A stretch of 64,000 bases of DNA from Pseudomonas sp. Au-Pse12 (lineage in GTDB: Bacteria > Pseudomonadota > Gammaproteobacteria > Pseudomonadales > Pseudomonadaceae): positions 1 to 64,000 of the forward strand of contig NZ_JAJTTH010000008.1 in NCBI RefSeq assembly GCF_021341665.1. The letters are read 5' to 3'. Positions 1 to 8,763 of this stretch are shown here, in pieces. A program made the translations under genes and the position numbers. The stretch's first letter is position 1. Every line of letters starts with the position of its first letter. Under the pieces are notes generated by a model that was not told the origin of the DNA, ran no database searches, and saw only the letters and a list, made by a program, of their open reading frames with translations.

Positions 1-27
1 TATCGAGTAATCGACGACTCATGAAGA

Positions 28-52
28 AGCCCCCGCTTGCGGGGGCTTTTTT
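28..52 (+). terminator. Rho-independent terminator upstream of rpsJ
   Basis: A GC-rich stem (28-36 pairing with 39-47, agcccccgc/gcgggggct) is followed by a run of T. It probably ends the preceding gene outside the window, expected to be tuf at the end of the str operon. It lies only 6 bases before the -35 box of the rpsJ promoter. Confidence 0.9.
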
Positions 53-58
53 ATTGGG

Positions 59-87
59 TTGACACTCTGTGGGGCCGTCTATAGAAT
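59..87 (+). promoter_or_regulatory. Sigma70 promoter of the S10 operon
   Basis: A perfect -35 box TTGACA (59-64) is separated by exactly 17 bp from a -10 box TAGAAT (82-87). It lies about 64 bp before rpsJ and right after a terminator, so it should start the S10 operon transcript. Confidence 0.88.
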
Positions 88-102
88 TGCGCCTCCTTTT
101 AA

Positions 103-119
103 CGGGCGTATTGCGCCCG
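103..119 (+). promoter_or_regulatory. Leader hairpin before rpsJ
   Basis: An inverted repeat, cgggcg (103-108) and cgcccg (114-119), with a 5-base loop lies in the predicted 5' untranslated leader of rpsJ. There is no T-run, so it is more likely a leader structure than a terminator. In E. coli ribosomal protein L4 acts on the S10 leader; whether this much shorter leader is regulated that way is unknown. Confidence 0.4.
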
Positions 120-150
120 GTGGGAATAGCAGCCTGGAGTCTGAAATCCA

Positions 151-462
151 ATGCAAAATCAGCAAATCCGTATCAGGTTGAAGGCTTTCGACCATCGCCT
201 GATCGACCAATCCACCCAGGAAATCGTGGAAACCGCGAAACGTACTGGTGCTCAAGTGCGTGGTCCAATTCCACTGCCTACCCGTAAAGAGCGGTTCACC
301 GTTCTGGTCTCCCCGCACGTCAACAAAGACGCGCGTGACCAGTACGAGATCCGTACTCATAAGCGCGTACTGGACATCGTCCAGCCAACGGATAAAACCG
401 TTGATGCTCTTATGAAGCTTGATCTTGCGGCAGGTGTGGAAGTGCAGATCAGCCTCGGCTAA
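151..462 (+). CDS. rpsJ: 30S ribosomal protein S10
   Basis: This encodes the 103-residue small-subunit protein S10, the usual bacterial length, beginning [18 protein letters not shown]10 belongs to the 30S head and, as NusE, also joins the transcription antitermination complex with NusB, whose gene lies later in this window near 56.8 kb. It is the first gene of the S10 operon, directly downstream of a strong sigma70 promoter. The ATG is the only start that gives the conserved N-terminus. Confidence 0.98.
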
Positions 463-542
463 GACTCGGTCTTAGTCGTGTAACGCTCTGAAATGGGCGG
501 CCATAGCGGGTGAAAGCCCCGTACACTCATGAGGTTTACAAC

Positions 543-1178
543 ATGACTATTGGTGTAGTCGGTCGTAAATGCGGTATGACCCGTATTTTCACCGAAGAAG
601 GTGTCTCCATTCCGGTCACGGTCATTGAGATCGAGCCGAATCGCGTCACCCAGTTCAAAACTGAAGAAACCGATGGCTATCGTGCAGTGCAAGTCACTGT
701 AGGTGAGCGTCGTGCTTCGCGCGTGACTGCTGCTCAAGCGGGTCACTTCGCTAAAGCGAACGTTGCTGCCGGTCGTGGCGTTTGGGAATTCCGTCTTGAA
801 GAAGGCGAGTACCAAGCTGGCGATCTGATCAATGCAGAAATCTTCGCAGCTGGCCAACTGGTAGATGTTACCGGCCAGTCGAAAGGTAAAGGCTTCGCCG
901 GTACCATCAAGCGTTGGAATTTCCGCGGTCAAGATAACACCCACGGTAACTCCGTTTCCCACCGCGTCCCGGGCTCTATTGGCCAGTGCCAGACTCCTGG
1001 TCGTGTATTCAAGGGCAAAAAAATGTCCGGTCATATGGGCGCTGAGCGCGTGACCGTGCAGTCCCTGGAAGTAGTGCGCGTCGACGCTGAACGCAATCTG
1101 TTGTTGGTCAAGGGTGCTGTTCCTGGCGCTACTGGCGGCAACCTGGTTGTACGTCCGGCGGCCAAGGCTCGCGGTTAA
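543..1178 (+). CDS. rplC: 50S ribosomal protein L3
   Basis: This 211-residue large-subunit protein L3 begins MTIGVVGRKCGMTRIF and carries the characteristic loop around GNSVSHRVPGSIGQCQTPGR that approaches the peptidyl-transferase centre. The open frame extends 33 bases further upstream, but that extension is not conserved L3 sequence, so the ATG at 543 is chosen. It is the second gene of the S10 operon, 80 bases after rpsJ. Confidence 0.98.
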   Translation: MTIGVVGRKCGMTRIFTEEGVSIPVTVIEIEPNRVTQFKTEETDGYRAVQVTVGERRASRVTAAQAGHFAKANVAAGRGVWEFRLEEGEYQAGDLINAEIFAAGQLVDVTGQSKGKGFAGTIKRWNFRGQDNTHGNSVSHRVPGSIGQCQTPGRVFKGKKMSGHMGAERVTVQSLEVVRVDAERNLLLVKGAVPGATGGNLVVRPAAKARG

Positions 1179-1190
1179 GGGGAAGCTGAC

Positions 1191-1793
1191 ATGCAATTAA
1201 ATGTAAATGACGCTCAAGCGATCGAAGTTTCCGAACTGACATTTGGCGGCGAATTCAACGAGACGCTGGTTCACCAAGCAGTCGTGGCCTACATGGCTGG
1301 TGGCCGTCAAGGTAGCAAGCAGCAAAAGACCCGTTCCGACGTTTCCGGTGGCGGCAAGCGCCCATGGCGTCAGAAAGGTACTGGCCGTGCTCGTGCCGGT
1401 ACTATTCGTAGCCCAATCTGGCGTGGCGGCGGTACCACTTTCGCAGCTCGTCCTCAGGATCACTCCCAAAAGCTGAACAAGAAGATGTACCGCGCAGCAA
1501 TGCGTTCCATCCTTGCTGAGCTGGTGCGTACTGATCGTCTGGTCGTGGTTCAGGATTTCGCTGTTGAAACTCCGAAAACCAAAGATCTGCTGGGCAAACT
1601 GAACAACATGAGCCTGACCGACGTTCTGATCGTGTCGGACGCTGTTGATCAGAACCTGTACCTGGCTGCTCGTAACCTGCCACACGTCGATGTGCGTGAT
1701 GTGCAAGGTTCCGATCCAGTTAGTCTGATCGCATACGACAAAGTGTTGATCACTGTGTCGGCCGTGAAGAAATTCGAGGAGCTGCTGGGATGA
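1191..1793 (+). CDS. rplD: 50S ribosomal protein L4
   Basis: This 200-residue L4 protein has the long basic loop ([20 protein letters not shown], near residues 50-70) that reaches into the ribosomal exit tunnel. In E. coli L4 is also the autogenous repressor of the S10 operon. The gene starts 12 bases after rplC and overlaps the rplW start by four bases (ATGA), which suggests translational coupling. Confidence 0.98.
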
Positions 1794-2089
1794 ACCAGGA
1801 ACGCGTATTTAAAGTTCTGCTTGGCCCGCACGTTTCCGAGAAGGCTACGGTTCTGGCAGACAAGAAAGGCCAGTTCGTTTTCAAGGTTGCTACTGACGCA
1901 ACCAAGCTGGAAATCAAGAAGGCCGTCGAAAGCCTGTTCAGCGTGAAAGTGGAACGCGTTACTACCCTGAATGTTCTGGGTAAGAGCAAGCGTACCGCTC
2001 GCGGTCTGGGCAAGCGTAATGACTGGAAGAAGGCAGTTATCTCCCTTCAGCCAGGCCAAGATCTCGATTTCAGCAGCAGTGCTGAGTAA
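1790..2089 (+). CDS. rplW: 50S ribosomal protein L23
   Basis: This 99-residue protein begins [19 protein letters not shown], the typical L23 N-terminus. L23 sits at the exit of the peptide tunnel, where trigger factor and SRP dock. It overlaps the end of rplD by ATGA, so its translation is probably coupled to L4. Length and sequence are ordinary for the family. Confidence 0.98.
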
Positions 2090-2103
2090 GGAAGGGGTGC
2101 ATC

Positions 2104-2928
2104 ATGGCAATCGTTAAATGCAAACCGACTTCCCCTGGCCGCCGTTTTGTGGTCAAGGTGGTCAACCAGGAGCTGCATAAAGGCGCTCCTCACGCACCGC
2201 TGCTCGAGAAGAAGTCGAAGTCTGGTGGTCGTAACAACAATGGCCGCATCACTACTCGTCACGTTGGTGGTGGTCATAAGCAGCATTACCGTCTGGTCGA
2301 TTTTCGTCGCAACGACAAAGATGGCATCGCTGCCACTGTCGAGCGTATCGAATACGATCCAAACCGTACTGCTCACATCGCTCTGCTGCTGTACGCAGAT
2401 GGCGAGCGTCGCTACATCATCGCCCCTAAAGGCGTGAGCGCTGGCGACCAGCTGATCGCAGGTGCTCTGGCACCGATCAAGCCGGGCAACGCTCTGCAGC
2501 TGCGCAACATTCCAGTTGGTAGCACCGTACACGGCATCGAACTGAAGCCAGGTAAAGGCGCGCAAATCGCTCGTTCGGCTGGTGCTTCGGCTCAGCTGGT
2601 CGCTCGTGAAGGTGTCTACGTGACCCTGCGTCTGCGTTCTGGTGAGATGCGTAAAGTGCTGGCTGAATGCCGTGCGACCCTGGGCGAAGTCTCGAACTCC
2701 GAGCACAGCCTGCGTTCGCTGGGTAAAGCTGGTGCCAAACGCTGGCGTGGCGTTCGCCCAACCGTTCGTGGTGTTGCCATGAACCCGGTTGACCACCCAC
2801 ATGGTGGTGGTGAAGGTCGTACCTCTGGTGGTCGTCATCCGGTATCGCCATGGGGCTTCCCGACTAAGGGCGCGAAGACTCGTGGTAATAAGCGTACCGA
2901 CAAAATGATCGTCCGTCGTCGCAAGTAA
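2104..2928 (+). CDS. rplB: 50S ribosomal protein L2
   Basis: This 274-residue L2 protein is needed for subunit association and peptidyl-transferase centre assembly. The conserved C-terminal segment around MNPVDHPHGGGEGR, which contains the functionally important His, is intact. It lies 14 bases after rplW in the S10 operon, preceded by the ribosome-binding site aaggagg-like aaggaagggg. Confidence 0.98.
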   Translation: MAIVKCKPTSPGRRFVVKVVNQELHKGAPHAPLLEKKSKSGGRNNNGRITTRHVGGGHKQHYRLVDFRRNDKDGIAATVERIEYDPNRTAHIALLLYADGERRYIIAPKGVSAGDQLIAGALAPIKPGNALQLRNIPVGSTVHGIELKPGKGAQIARSAGASAQLVAREGVYVTLRLRSGEMRKVLAECRATLGEVSNSEHSLRSLGKAGAKRWRGVRPTVRGVAMNPVDHPHGGGEGRTSGGRHPVSPWGFPTKGAKTRGNKRTDKMIVRRRK

Positions 2929-2944
2929 ATAGAGGGATACGACA

Positions 2945-3220
2945 GTGCCACGTTCTCTGAAAAAAGGTCCTTTTATTGATCTTCACCTACTGAAGAAGAT
3001 CGAAGTGGCGGCGGAAAAGAACGATCGCAAACCAGTTAAGACCTGGTCGCGCCGTTCCATGATCCTGCCACAAATGGTCGGTCTGACCATTGCTGTGCAT
3101 AACGGTCGTCAGCATGTTCCAGTTCTCGTGAACGAAGACATGGTCGGCCACAAACTGGGCGAGTTCGCCGGTACCCGTACATATCGCGGGCACGTGGCTG
3201 ACAAGAAAGCCAAGCGTTAA
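2945..3220 (+). CDS. rpsS: 30S ribosomal protein S19
   Basis: This 91-residue S19 protein begins with a GTG codon and reads MPRSLKKGPFIDLHLLKK. It forms part of the 30S head next to S13. The GTG start is supported because translation from it gives exactly the conserved N-terminus and no ATG lies nearby. It sits 16 bases after rplB. Confidence 0.97.
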   Translation: MPRSLKKGPFIDLHLLKKIEVAAEKNDRKPVKTWSRRSMILPQMVGLTIAVHNGRQHVPVLVNEDMVGHKLGEFAGTRTYRGHVADKKAKR

Positions 3221-3233
3221 GGGGTAAGGAACG

Positions 3234-3566
3234 ATGGAAGTAGCCGCTAAGTTGTCGGGCGCTCGAATCTCCGCCCAGAAAGCCCGCTTGGTCGCCGACC
3301 AGATCCGCGGGAAGAAGGTGGGCGAAGCGCTCAACCTGTTGGCTTTCAGCAGTAAGAAAGCCGCCGAGATCATGAAGAAAGTGCTGGAGTCGGCCGTAGC
3401 CAACGCCGAGCATAACGAAGGCGCAGACGTTGATGACCTGAAGGTCTCTACCGTTTTCGTCAACGAAGGGCGTTCGCTGAAGCGCATCATGCCACGTGCC
3501 AAAGGCCGTGCTGATCGCATCGTCAAGCGGTCTTGCCATATCACTGTCAAGGTTGCTGACAAGTAA
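3234..3566 (+). CDS. rplV: 50S ribosomal protein L22
   Basis: This 110-residue L22 protein begins [19 protein letters not shown]. Its C-terminal hairpin ([18 protein letters not shown]) lines the narrowest part of the exit tunnel, where macrolide-resistance changes occur in this family. It follows rpsS by 13 bases with a ggggtaagga ribosome-binding site. Confidence 0.98.
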
Positions 3567-3579
3567 CGGAGTCGAAGAG

Positions 3580-4266
3580 ATGGGTCAGAAAGTACATCCC
3601 ATTGGCATTCGCCTGGGAATCGTCAAGGAGCACACCTCCGTCTGGTACGCAGACGGTCGGACTTATGCGGACTATTTGCTCGCAGATCTGAATGTGCGTG
3701 AGTATCTCCAAGACAAACTAAAAAGCGCGTCCGTAAGCCGTATCGATATCCATCGTCCGGCTCAAACTGCACGCATCACCATCCACACCGCTCGTCCCGG
3801 CATCGTGATCGGCAAGAAAGGTGAAGATGTTGAGAAGCTGCGTCAGGACCTGACCAAGCAAATGGGTGTGCCTGTGCACATCAATATCGAAGAGATCCGC
3901 AAGCCGGAGCTCGACGGTATGCTGGTTGCGCAGAGCGTAGCTCAGCAGCTGGAGCGCCGCGTAATGTTCCGTCGTGCTATGAAGCGCGCCGTACAGAACG
4001 CCATGCGCATTGGTGCCAAAGGCATCAAAATCCAAGTGAGCGGTCGTCTCGGCGGTGCTGAAATCGCACGTACTGAATGGTATCGCGAAGGTCGTGTGCC
4101 ACTGCACACCCTGCGTGCCGATATCGACTATGCCACCTACGAAGCTCACACCACTTACGGTGTGATCGGTGTGAAGGTTTGGATCTTCAAAGGCGAAGTA
4201 ATTGGTGGTCGCCAAGAAGAGCTGAAGCCGCAAGCACCTGCGCCTCGTAAAAAAGCTGCTAAGTAA
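3580..4266 (+). CDS. rpsC: 30S ribosomal protein S3
   Basis: This 228-residue S3 protein has the expected KH domain, with GXXG seen as VIGKKGED near residues 71-78, and a basic, Ala/Lys-rich tail. S3 forms part of the mRNA entry helicase region of the 30S subunit. The frame is open further upstream inside rplV, but the ATG at 3580 gives the conserved MGQKVHPIGIRLG and has a gagtcgaagag ribosome-binding region. Confidence 0.98.
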   Translation: MGQKVHPIGIRLGIVKEHTSVWYADGRTYADYLLADLNVREYLQDKLKSASVSRIDIHRPAQTARITIHTARPGIVIGKKGEDVEKLRQDLTKQMGVPVHINIEEIRKPELDGMLVAQSVAQQLERRVMFRRAMKRAVQNAMRIGAKGIKIQVSGRLGGAEIARTEWYREGRVPLHTLRADIDYATYEAHTTYGVIGVKVWIFKGEVIGGRQEELKPQAPAPRKKAAK

Positions 4267-4278
4267 GGGGTACGCCAA

Positions 4279-4692
4279 ATGTTGCAACCAAAGCGTACGA
4301 AGTTCCGCAAGCAAATGACCGGCCACAACCGTGGTCTGGCATTGCGCGGTAGCAAAGTCAGCTTCGGCGAGTTCGCGCTGAAGTCTGTTGCTCGTGGTCG
4401 TCTCACCGCTCGTCAGATCGAGTCAGCGCGTCGTGCTCTGACCCGTCACGTAAAACGTGGTGGCAAGATCTGGATCCGTGTATTCCCGGACAAGCCTATT
4501 TCCAAGAAGCCACTCGAAGTTCGGATGGGTAAAGGTAAGGGTAACGTCGAGTACTGGGTAGCCCAGATTCAGCCAGGCAAAGTCCTGTATGAAATCGAGG
4601 GTGTTTCTGAAGAGCTGGCGCGTGAGGCTTTCGCCCTGGCTGCTGCAAAGCTGCCGCTCGCCACCTCCTTTGTTAAACGGACGGTGATGTGA
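4279..4692 (+). CDS. rplP: 50S ribosomal protein L16
   Basis: This 137-residue L16 protein begins [19 protein letters not shown] and binds near the A site and the 5S/23S rRNA junction. The Arg in the conserved [12 protein letters not shown] segment is present. The stop codon overlaps the rpmC start (TGATG), so L16 and L29 translation are likely coupled. Confidence 0.98.
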
Positions 4693-4883
4693 TGAAAGCG
4701 AATGAACTTCGTGAAAAATCCGCACAGCAGCTGAACGAGCAACTGCTCGGCCTGCTGCGCGACCAGTTCAATCTGCGCATGCAGAAAGCAACTGGCCAGT
4801 TGGGGCAGTCTCATCTGCTCTCGCAAGTTAAGCGTGACATCGCTCGCGTGAAGACTGTGCTCAACCAGCAGGCAGGTAAGTAA
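4692..4883 (+). CDS. rpmC: 50S ribosomal protein L29
   Basis: This 63-residue L29 protein begins [14 protein letters not shown] and lies at the tunnel exit beside L23. An in-frame GTG one codon earlier could also be read as the start, but the ATG at 4692 gives the conserved N-terminus. It overlaps rplP by one base. Confidence 0.97.
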
Positions 4884-4885
4884 TC

Positions 4886-5152
4886 ATGGCTGAAGCCGAA
4901 AAAACTGTCCGTACGCTGACTGGCCGTGTTGTCAGCGACAAGATGGACAAGACCATCACCGTTCTGATCGAGCGTCGCGTTAAGCACCCTATCTACGGTA
5001 AATACGTTAAGCGTTCGACTAAGCTGCACGCGCACGACGAAACCAATCAGTGCCACATCGGCGACAAAGTCACTATTCGTGAAACTCGTCCGATGGCCAA
5101 GACCAAGTCTTGGGCCCTGGTTGATGTTCTCGAACGCGCTGTGGAAGTCTAA
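4886..5152 (+). CDS. rpsQ: 30S ribosomal protein S17
   Basis: This 88-residue S17 protein contains the OB-fold signature GRVVSDKMDKTITVLIERR and the KRSTKLHAHDE segment. It is a primary 16S rRNA binding protein needed for early 30S assembly. It begins two bases after the rpmC stop, with its ribosome-binding site inside the end of rpmC (aggcaggtaag). It is the last gene of the S10 group. Confidence 0.98.
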   Translation: MAEAEKTVRTLTGRVVSDKMDKTITVLIERRVKHPIYGKYVKRSTKLHAHDETNQCHIGDKVTIRETRPMAKTKSWALVDVLERAVEV

Positions 5153-5175
5153 GGGCTAGGGGTCGGAGAAATTAT

Positions 5176-5544
5176 ATGATTCAGACTCAATCCATGCTCG
5201 ATGTGGCCGATAACAGCGGCGCTCGCCGTGTTATGTGCATCAAGGTGCTGGGTGGCTCCCATCGTCGTTACGCTGGTATCGGTGACATCATCAAAGTTAC
5301 CGTCAAGGAAGCAATTCCTCGCGGTAAGGTGAAAAAAGGCCAAGTGATGACTGCTGTTGTAGTCCGCACTCGCCATGGTGTTCGTCGCGCAGACGGCTCC
5401 ATCATCCGCTTTGATGGCAACGCTGCTGTTCTGTTGAACAACAAGCAAGAGCCGATCGGCACCCGTATCTTTGGGCCAGTGACCCGTGAACTTCGTAACG
5501 AGAAGTTCATGAAGATCGTCTCGCTCGCCCCAGAAGTGCTGTAA
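5176..5544 (+). CDS. rplN: 50S ribosomal protein L14
   Basis: This 122-residue L14 protein begins MIQTQSMLDVADNSGARRV and forms an intersubunit bridge. It is the first gene of the classical spc group, but only 23 bases separate it from rpsQ. No promoter or terminator was seen there, so it is read through from the S10 operon. Confidence 0.98.
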   Translation: MIQTQSMLDVADNSGARRVMCIKVLGGSHRRYAGIGDIIKVTVKEAIPRGKVKKGQVMTAVVVRTRHGVRRADGSIIRFDGNAAVLLNNKQEPIGTRIFGPVTRELRNEKFMKIVSLAPEVL

Positions 5545-5555
5545 GGAGATCCGAC

Positions 5556-5870
5556 ATGCAAAAGATTCGTCGTGACGACGAGATCATCGTGATCGCCGGC
5601 AAAGACAAAGGTAAGCGCGGTAAGGTGCTTAAGGTTCTGGCTGACGACCGTCTGGTTGTTGGTGGCCTGAACCTGGTCAAGCGTCATACCAAGCCTAACC
5701 CGATGTCGGGCGTACAGGGCGGTATCGTCGAGAAAGAAGCGCCACTGCACGCTTCCAACGTCGCCATTTTCAACGGCGAAACCAACAAGGCTGACCGCGT
5801 TGGTTTCAAAGTAGAAGACGGCAAAAAAATTCGTGTCTTCAAGTCGACCCAAAAAGCGGTTGATGCTTGA
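5556..5870 (+). CDS. rplX: 50S ribosomal protein L24
   Basis: This 104-residue L24 protein has the KOW motif near its N-terminus (RRDDEIIVIAGKDKGKRGKV). It starts assembly of the 50S subunit. A strong aaggaga ribosome-binding site precedes the ATG, 11 bases after rplN. Confidence 0.98.
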   Translation: MQKIRRDDEIIVIAGKDKGKRGKVLKVLADDRLVVGGLNLVKRHTKPNPMSGVQGGIVEKEAPLHASNVAIFNGETNKADRVGFKVEDGKKIRVFKSTQKAVDA

Positions 5871-5890
5871 ACACTGCTAGGTAGAAGACC

Positions 5891-6430
5891 ATGGCACGAC
5901 TAAAAGAGATTTACCGGAAGGAAATCGCTCCGAAACTTAAGGAAGAACTTAAGCTTTCGAACGTGATGGAAGTTCCGCGCGTTACCAAAATCACCCTGAA
6001 CATGGGTCTGGGCGAAGCGATCGGTGACAAGAAAGTCATCGAGCATGCTGTTGCTGACCTGGAAAAGATCACCGGCCAGAAAGTCGTTGTGACCTACGCT
6101 CGTAAATCCATCGCTGGCTTCAAAGTCCGCGAAGGATGGCCGATCGGCGTCAAAGTGACCCTGCGTCGTGAGCGTATGTACGAGTTCCTGGATCGTCTGC
6201 TGTCGATCTCCCTGCCTCGGGTTCGCGACTTCCGCGGCCTGAATGCCAAGTCCTTCGACGGTCGTGGCAACTACAGCATGGGCGTGAAAGAGCAGATCAT
6301 TTTCCCGGAAATCGATTACGACAAGATCGATGCTCTCCGCGGTCTGGACATTACCCTGACCACCACTGCTAAGAACGATGATGAAGGCCGCGCTCTGCTG
6401 CGTGCTTTCAAATTCCCGTTCCGCAACTGA
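5891..6430 (+). CDS. rplE: 50S ribosomal protein L5
   Basis: This 179-residue L5 protein begins [19 protein letters not shown] and binds 5S rRNA and the P-site tRNA. The sequence TLNMGLGEA near residues 35-43 is the family signature. In E. coli the S8 repressor site of the spc operon overlaps the start of rplE; I did not identify that structure here. Confidence 0.98.
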
Positions 6431-6443
6431 TTGGAGTAGGAAA

Positions 6444-6749
6444 ATGGCCAAGAAGAGCATGAAAAACCGTGAGCTGAAGCGTCAGCTCACCGTTGCCAAG
6501 TACGCCACCAAGCGTGCAGCGCTGAAAGCTATCATCGTGGATCTGAACGCAAGTCCAGAAGCTCGTTGGGAAGCTACCGTAGCTCTGCAGAAGCAGCCAC
6601 GTGACGCAAGCGCTTCGCGCATGCGTAACCGCTGCCGCCTGACTGGTCGTCCGCACGGCGTTTACCGCAAGTTCGGCCTTGGCCGTAACAAGCTGCGTGA
6701 AGCTGCAATGCGTGGTGACGTACCAGGTCTGGTTAAAGCCAGCTGGTAA
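6444..6749 (+). CDS. rpsN: 30S ribosomal protein S14 (zinc-independent type)
   Basis: This 101-residue S14 begins [15 protein letters not shown] and is the long, C-minus type: it has one Cys (in [18 protein letters not shown]) and lacks the paired CxxC zinc site of short S14. Such a protein works without zinc. The frame is open upstream inside rplE, but the ATG at 6444 with ggagtagga in front is the correct start. A 208-base gap follows before rpsH, which is unusual for this operon. Confidence 0.97.
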
Positions 6750-6809
6750 TAGCTATCAAAGTCGCGGTGGTCGGGGTTGCAAGATCCCGATCGCCGGTGG
6801 CCTTGAACG

Positions 6810-6839
6810 TGAATCAAGCCCCTTTTGGGGCTTGATTCA
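6810..6839 (+). terminator. Hairpin between rpsN and rpsH
   Basis: A perfect 13-bp stem (6810-6822 with 6827-6839, tgaatcaagcccc/ggggcttgattca) has a TTTT loop. Only a weak T-rich stretch follows (tttctg), so termination may be partial. The right arm contains the -35 box of a promoter reading into rpsH. Confidence 0.7.
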
Positions 6840-6860
6840 TTTCTGGGGTGTGTCTAGAAT
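6832..6860 (+). promoter_or_regulatory. Internal sigma70 promoter before rpsH
   Basis: TTGATT (6832-6837), 17 bp, then TAGAAT (6855-6860). The -10 box is identical to that of the rpsJ promoter and the -35 box lies inside the right arm of the preceding hairpin. It would give rpsH to rpmJ their own transcription start about 100 bases upstream of rpsH. Confidence 0.7.
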
Positions 6861-6914
6861 GACCGGCTCGCCTGAGCCCGTGTTTTTTTGCCCGGAATTT
6901 CTCGGCGACAGTTG

Positions 6915-6938
6915 TAGCCGCAAGGCTAATTCTTTTTG
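6915..6938 (+). promoter_or_regulatory. GCAA-capped hairpin plus T-run in the rpsH leader
   Basis: A short 5-bp stem tagcc/ggcta (6915-6919 with 6924-6928), closed by a GCAA tetraloop, is followed by attcttttt. It lies between the predicted rpsH promoter and the ribosome-binding site (aggag, 6942-6946). It could be a weak attenuator or an mRNA-stabilising element; the stem is too short to decide. Confidence 0.35.
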
Positions 6939-6957
6939 TATCAGGAGCATCTAGCCC

Positions 6958-7350
6958 ATGAGTATGCAGGACCCGTTAGCGGACATGCTAACTCGAATCC
7001 GTAATGCCCAGATGGCTGAAAAGTCCGTCGTAAGCATGCCGTCTTCCACGCTGAAGGTGGCTGTAGCAAAAGTCCTGAAGGACGAAGGTTACATCGCGGG
7101 TTATCAGATCAGCAGCGAAATCAAACCTCTGCTGTCCATCGAGCTGAAATACTTCGAAGGCCGTCCGGTCATCGAAGAAGTGAAGCGCGTTAGCCGTCCA
7201 GGCCTGCGTCAGTACAAGTCCGTTGAAGAACTGCCGAAAGTACGTGGCGGTCTTGGCGTGTCTATCGTCTCCACCAACAAAGGTGTGATGACTGATCGTG
7301 CTGCGCGCGCTGCCGGTGTCGGCGGCGAAGTTCTTTGCACTGTGTTCTAA
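6958..7350 (+). CDS. rpsH: 30S ribosomal protein S8
   Basis: This 130-residue S8 begins MSMQDPLADMLTRIRNAQM and ends with GVGGEVLCTVF, both typical. S8 binds the central domain of 16S rRNA and in E. coli is the translational repressor of the spc operon. Here a 208-base gap with its own hairpin and promoter comes before the gene, so S8 and the genes after it may be regulated separately from rplN-rpsN. Confidence 0.98.
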   Translation: MSMQDPLADMLTRIRNAQMAEKSVVSMPSSTLKVAVAKVLKDEGYIAGYQISSEIKPLLSIELKYFEGRPVIEEVKRVSRPGLRQYKSVEELPKVRGGLGVSIVSTNKGVMTDRAARAAGVGGEVLCTVF

Positions 7351-7362
7351 GGGGGGATAAGC

Positions 7363-7896
7363 ATGTCTCGCGTCGCTAAGAACCCCGTTAAGCTGCCAGC
7401 TGGTGTCGAAGTTAAATTCGCCGGCCAACAGCTTTCGGTGAAGGGTGCCAAGGGCACTCTCGAACTGAACGTTCACTCGTCCGTTGAAATTGTTGAGGAA
7501 GCTGGTGAGCTGCGTTTTGCTGCTCGCAATGGCGACCAACAAACTCGCGCAATGGCCGGTACCACTCGTGCTCTGGTAAACAACATGGTCCAAGGCGTAA
7601 GCCAAGGCTTCGAGCGCAAGCTCCAGCTGGTCGGTGTTGGTTACAAGGCACAGGCAAAAGGCACAGTGCTGAACCTGGCCCTCGGCTTCTCGCATCCAGT
7701 GGATTACGAACTGCCGGAAGGCATCACCGCTGAGACTCCTAGCCAGACCGATATCCTGATCAAGGGCATCGATAAGCAGCTGGTAGGTCAAGTGGCCGCT
7801 GAGATCCGCGACTTCCGTCCACCAGAGCCTTACAAAGGCAAAGGTGTGCGCTACGCGGACGAAGTCGTCCGTCGTAAAGAAGCCAAGAAGAAGTAG
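7363..7896 (+). CDS. rplF: 50S ribosomal protein L6
   Basis: This 177-residue L6 protein begins MSRVAKNPVKLPAGVEV and has two repeated alpha/beta domains. The C-terminal signature RPPEPYKGKGVRYADEVVRR is intact. L6 lies near the sarcin-ricin loop and the GTPase factor site. It follows rpsH by 12 bases with an aagggggga ribosome-binding site. Confidence 0.98.
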   Translation: MSRVAKNPVKLPAGVEVKFAGQQLSVKGAKGTLELNVHSSVEIVEEAGELRFAARNGDQQTRAMAGTTRALVNNMVQGVSQGFERKLQLVGVGYKAQAKGTVLNLALGFSHPVDYELPEGITAETPSQTDILIKGIDKQLVGQVAAEIRDFRPPEPYKGKGVRYADEVVRRKEAKKK

Positions 7897-7906
7897 GGCA
7901 TAGCAA

Positions 7907-8257
7907 ATGACCGACAAAAAAGTTACTCGACTGCGTCGCGCTCGCAAAGCACGCCTGAAAATGCACGAACTCGAAGTCGTGCGTCTCTGCGTGTTCCGCT
8001 CTTCGCAGCACATCTACGCCCAGGTCATTTCGGCCGACGGCAACAAAGTCCTGGCAAGTGCCTCGACTTTGGATAAAGAACTGCGTGATGGCGCCACTGG
8101 CAACATCGACGCGGCCACTAAGGTTGGCCAGCTGGTCGCTACGCGTGCGAAAGCCGCTGGCGTCTCGCAGGTGGCTTTCGACCGCTCTGGCTTCAAGTAC
8201 CACGGCCGCGTCAAGGCGCTGGCTGATGCTGCTCGTGAAGCTGGGCTGGAGTTCTAA
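7907..8257 (+). CDS. rplR: 50S ribosomal protein L18
   Basis: This 116-residue L18 protein has a basic N-terminus (KVTRLRRARKARLKM) and ends RVKALADAAREAGLEF. It binds 5S rRNA together with L5 and L25. Its length and position between rplF and rpsE are standard for the spc operon. Confidence 0.98.
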   Translation: MTDKKVTRLRRARKARLKMHELEVVRLCVFRSSQHIYAQVISADGNKVLASASTLDKELRDGATGNIDAATKVGQLVATRAKAAGVSQVAFDRSGFKYHGRVKALADAAREAGLEF

Positions 8258-8260
8258 GTT

Positions 8261-8761
8261 ATGTCAAATAACGACCAAAAGCGCGACGAAGGCTACATCG
8301 AGAAGCTGGTTCAAGTTAACCGCGTAGCCAAAACCGTAAAAGGCGGCCGTATCTTCACTTTTACCGCGTTGACCGTGGTTGGTGATGGTAAAGGCCGTGT
8401 TGGCTTCGGCCGTGGCAAGTCGCGTGAAGTGCCTGCTGCGATCCAGAAGGCAATGGAAGCTGCTCGCCGCAACATGATCCAAGTTGATCTGAACGGCACT
8501 ACTCTGCAGTACGCAATGAAGTCCGCTCACGGCGCTTCCAAGGTGTACATGCAACCTGCCTCTGAAGGTACCGGTATCATCGCTGGCGGCGCTATGCGTG
8601 CTGTTCTCGAAGTTGCTGGCGTTCAGAACGTTCTGGCCAAATGCTACGGCTCGACTAACCCAGTAAACGTGGTTCACGCCACTTTCAAGGGTTTGAAGGC
8701 TATGCAGTCCCCTGAATCCATTGCCGCCAAGCGTGGCAAAAGCGTCCAGGAGATCATCTGA
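8261..8761 (+). CDS. rpsE: 30S ribosomal protein S5
   Basis: This 166-residue S5 protein has the dsRBD-like N-terminal segment ([20 protein letters not shown]) and the conserved [19 protein letters not shown]5 contributes to decoding accuracy and to the mRNA entry site. It starts three bases after rplR; rpmD follows two bases after its stop. Confidence 0.98.
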
Positions 8762-8763
8762 TC

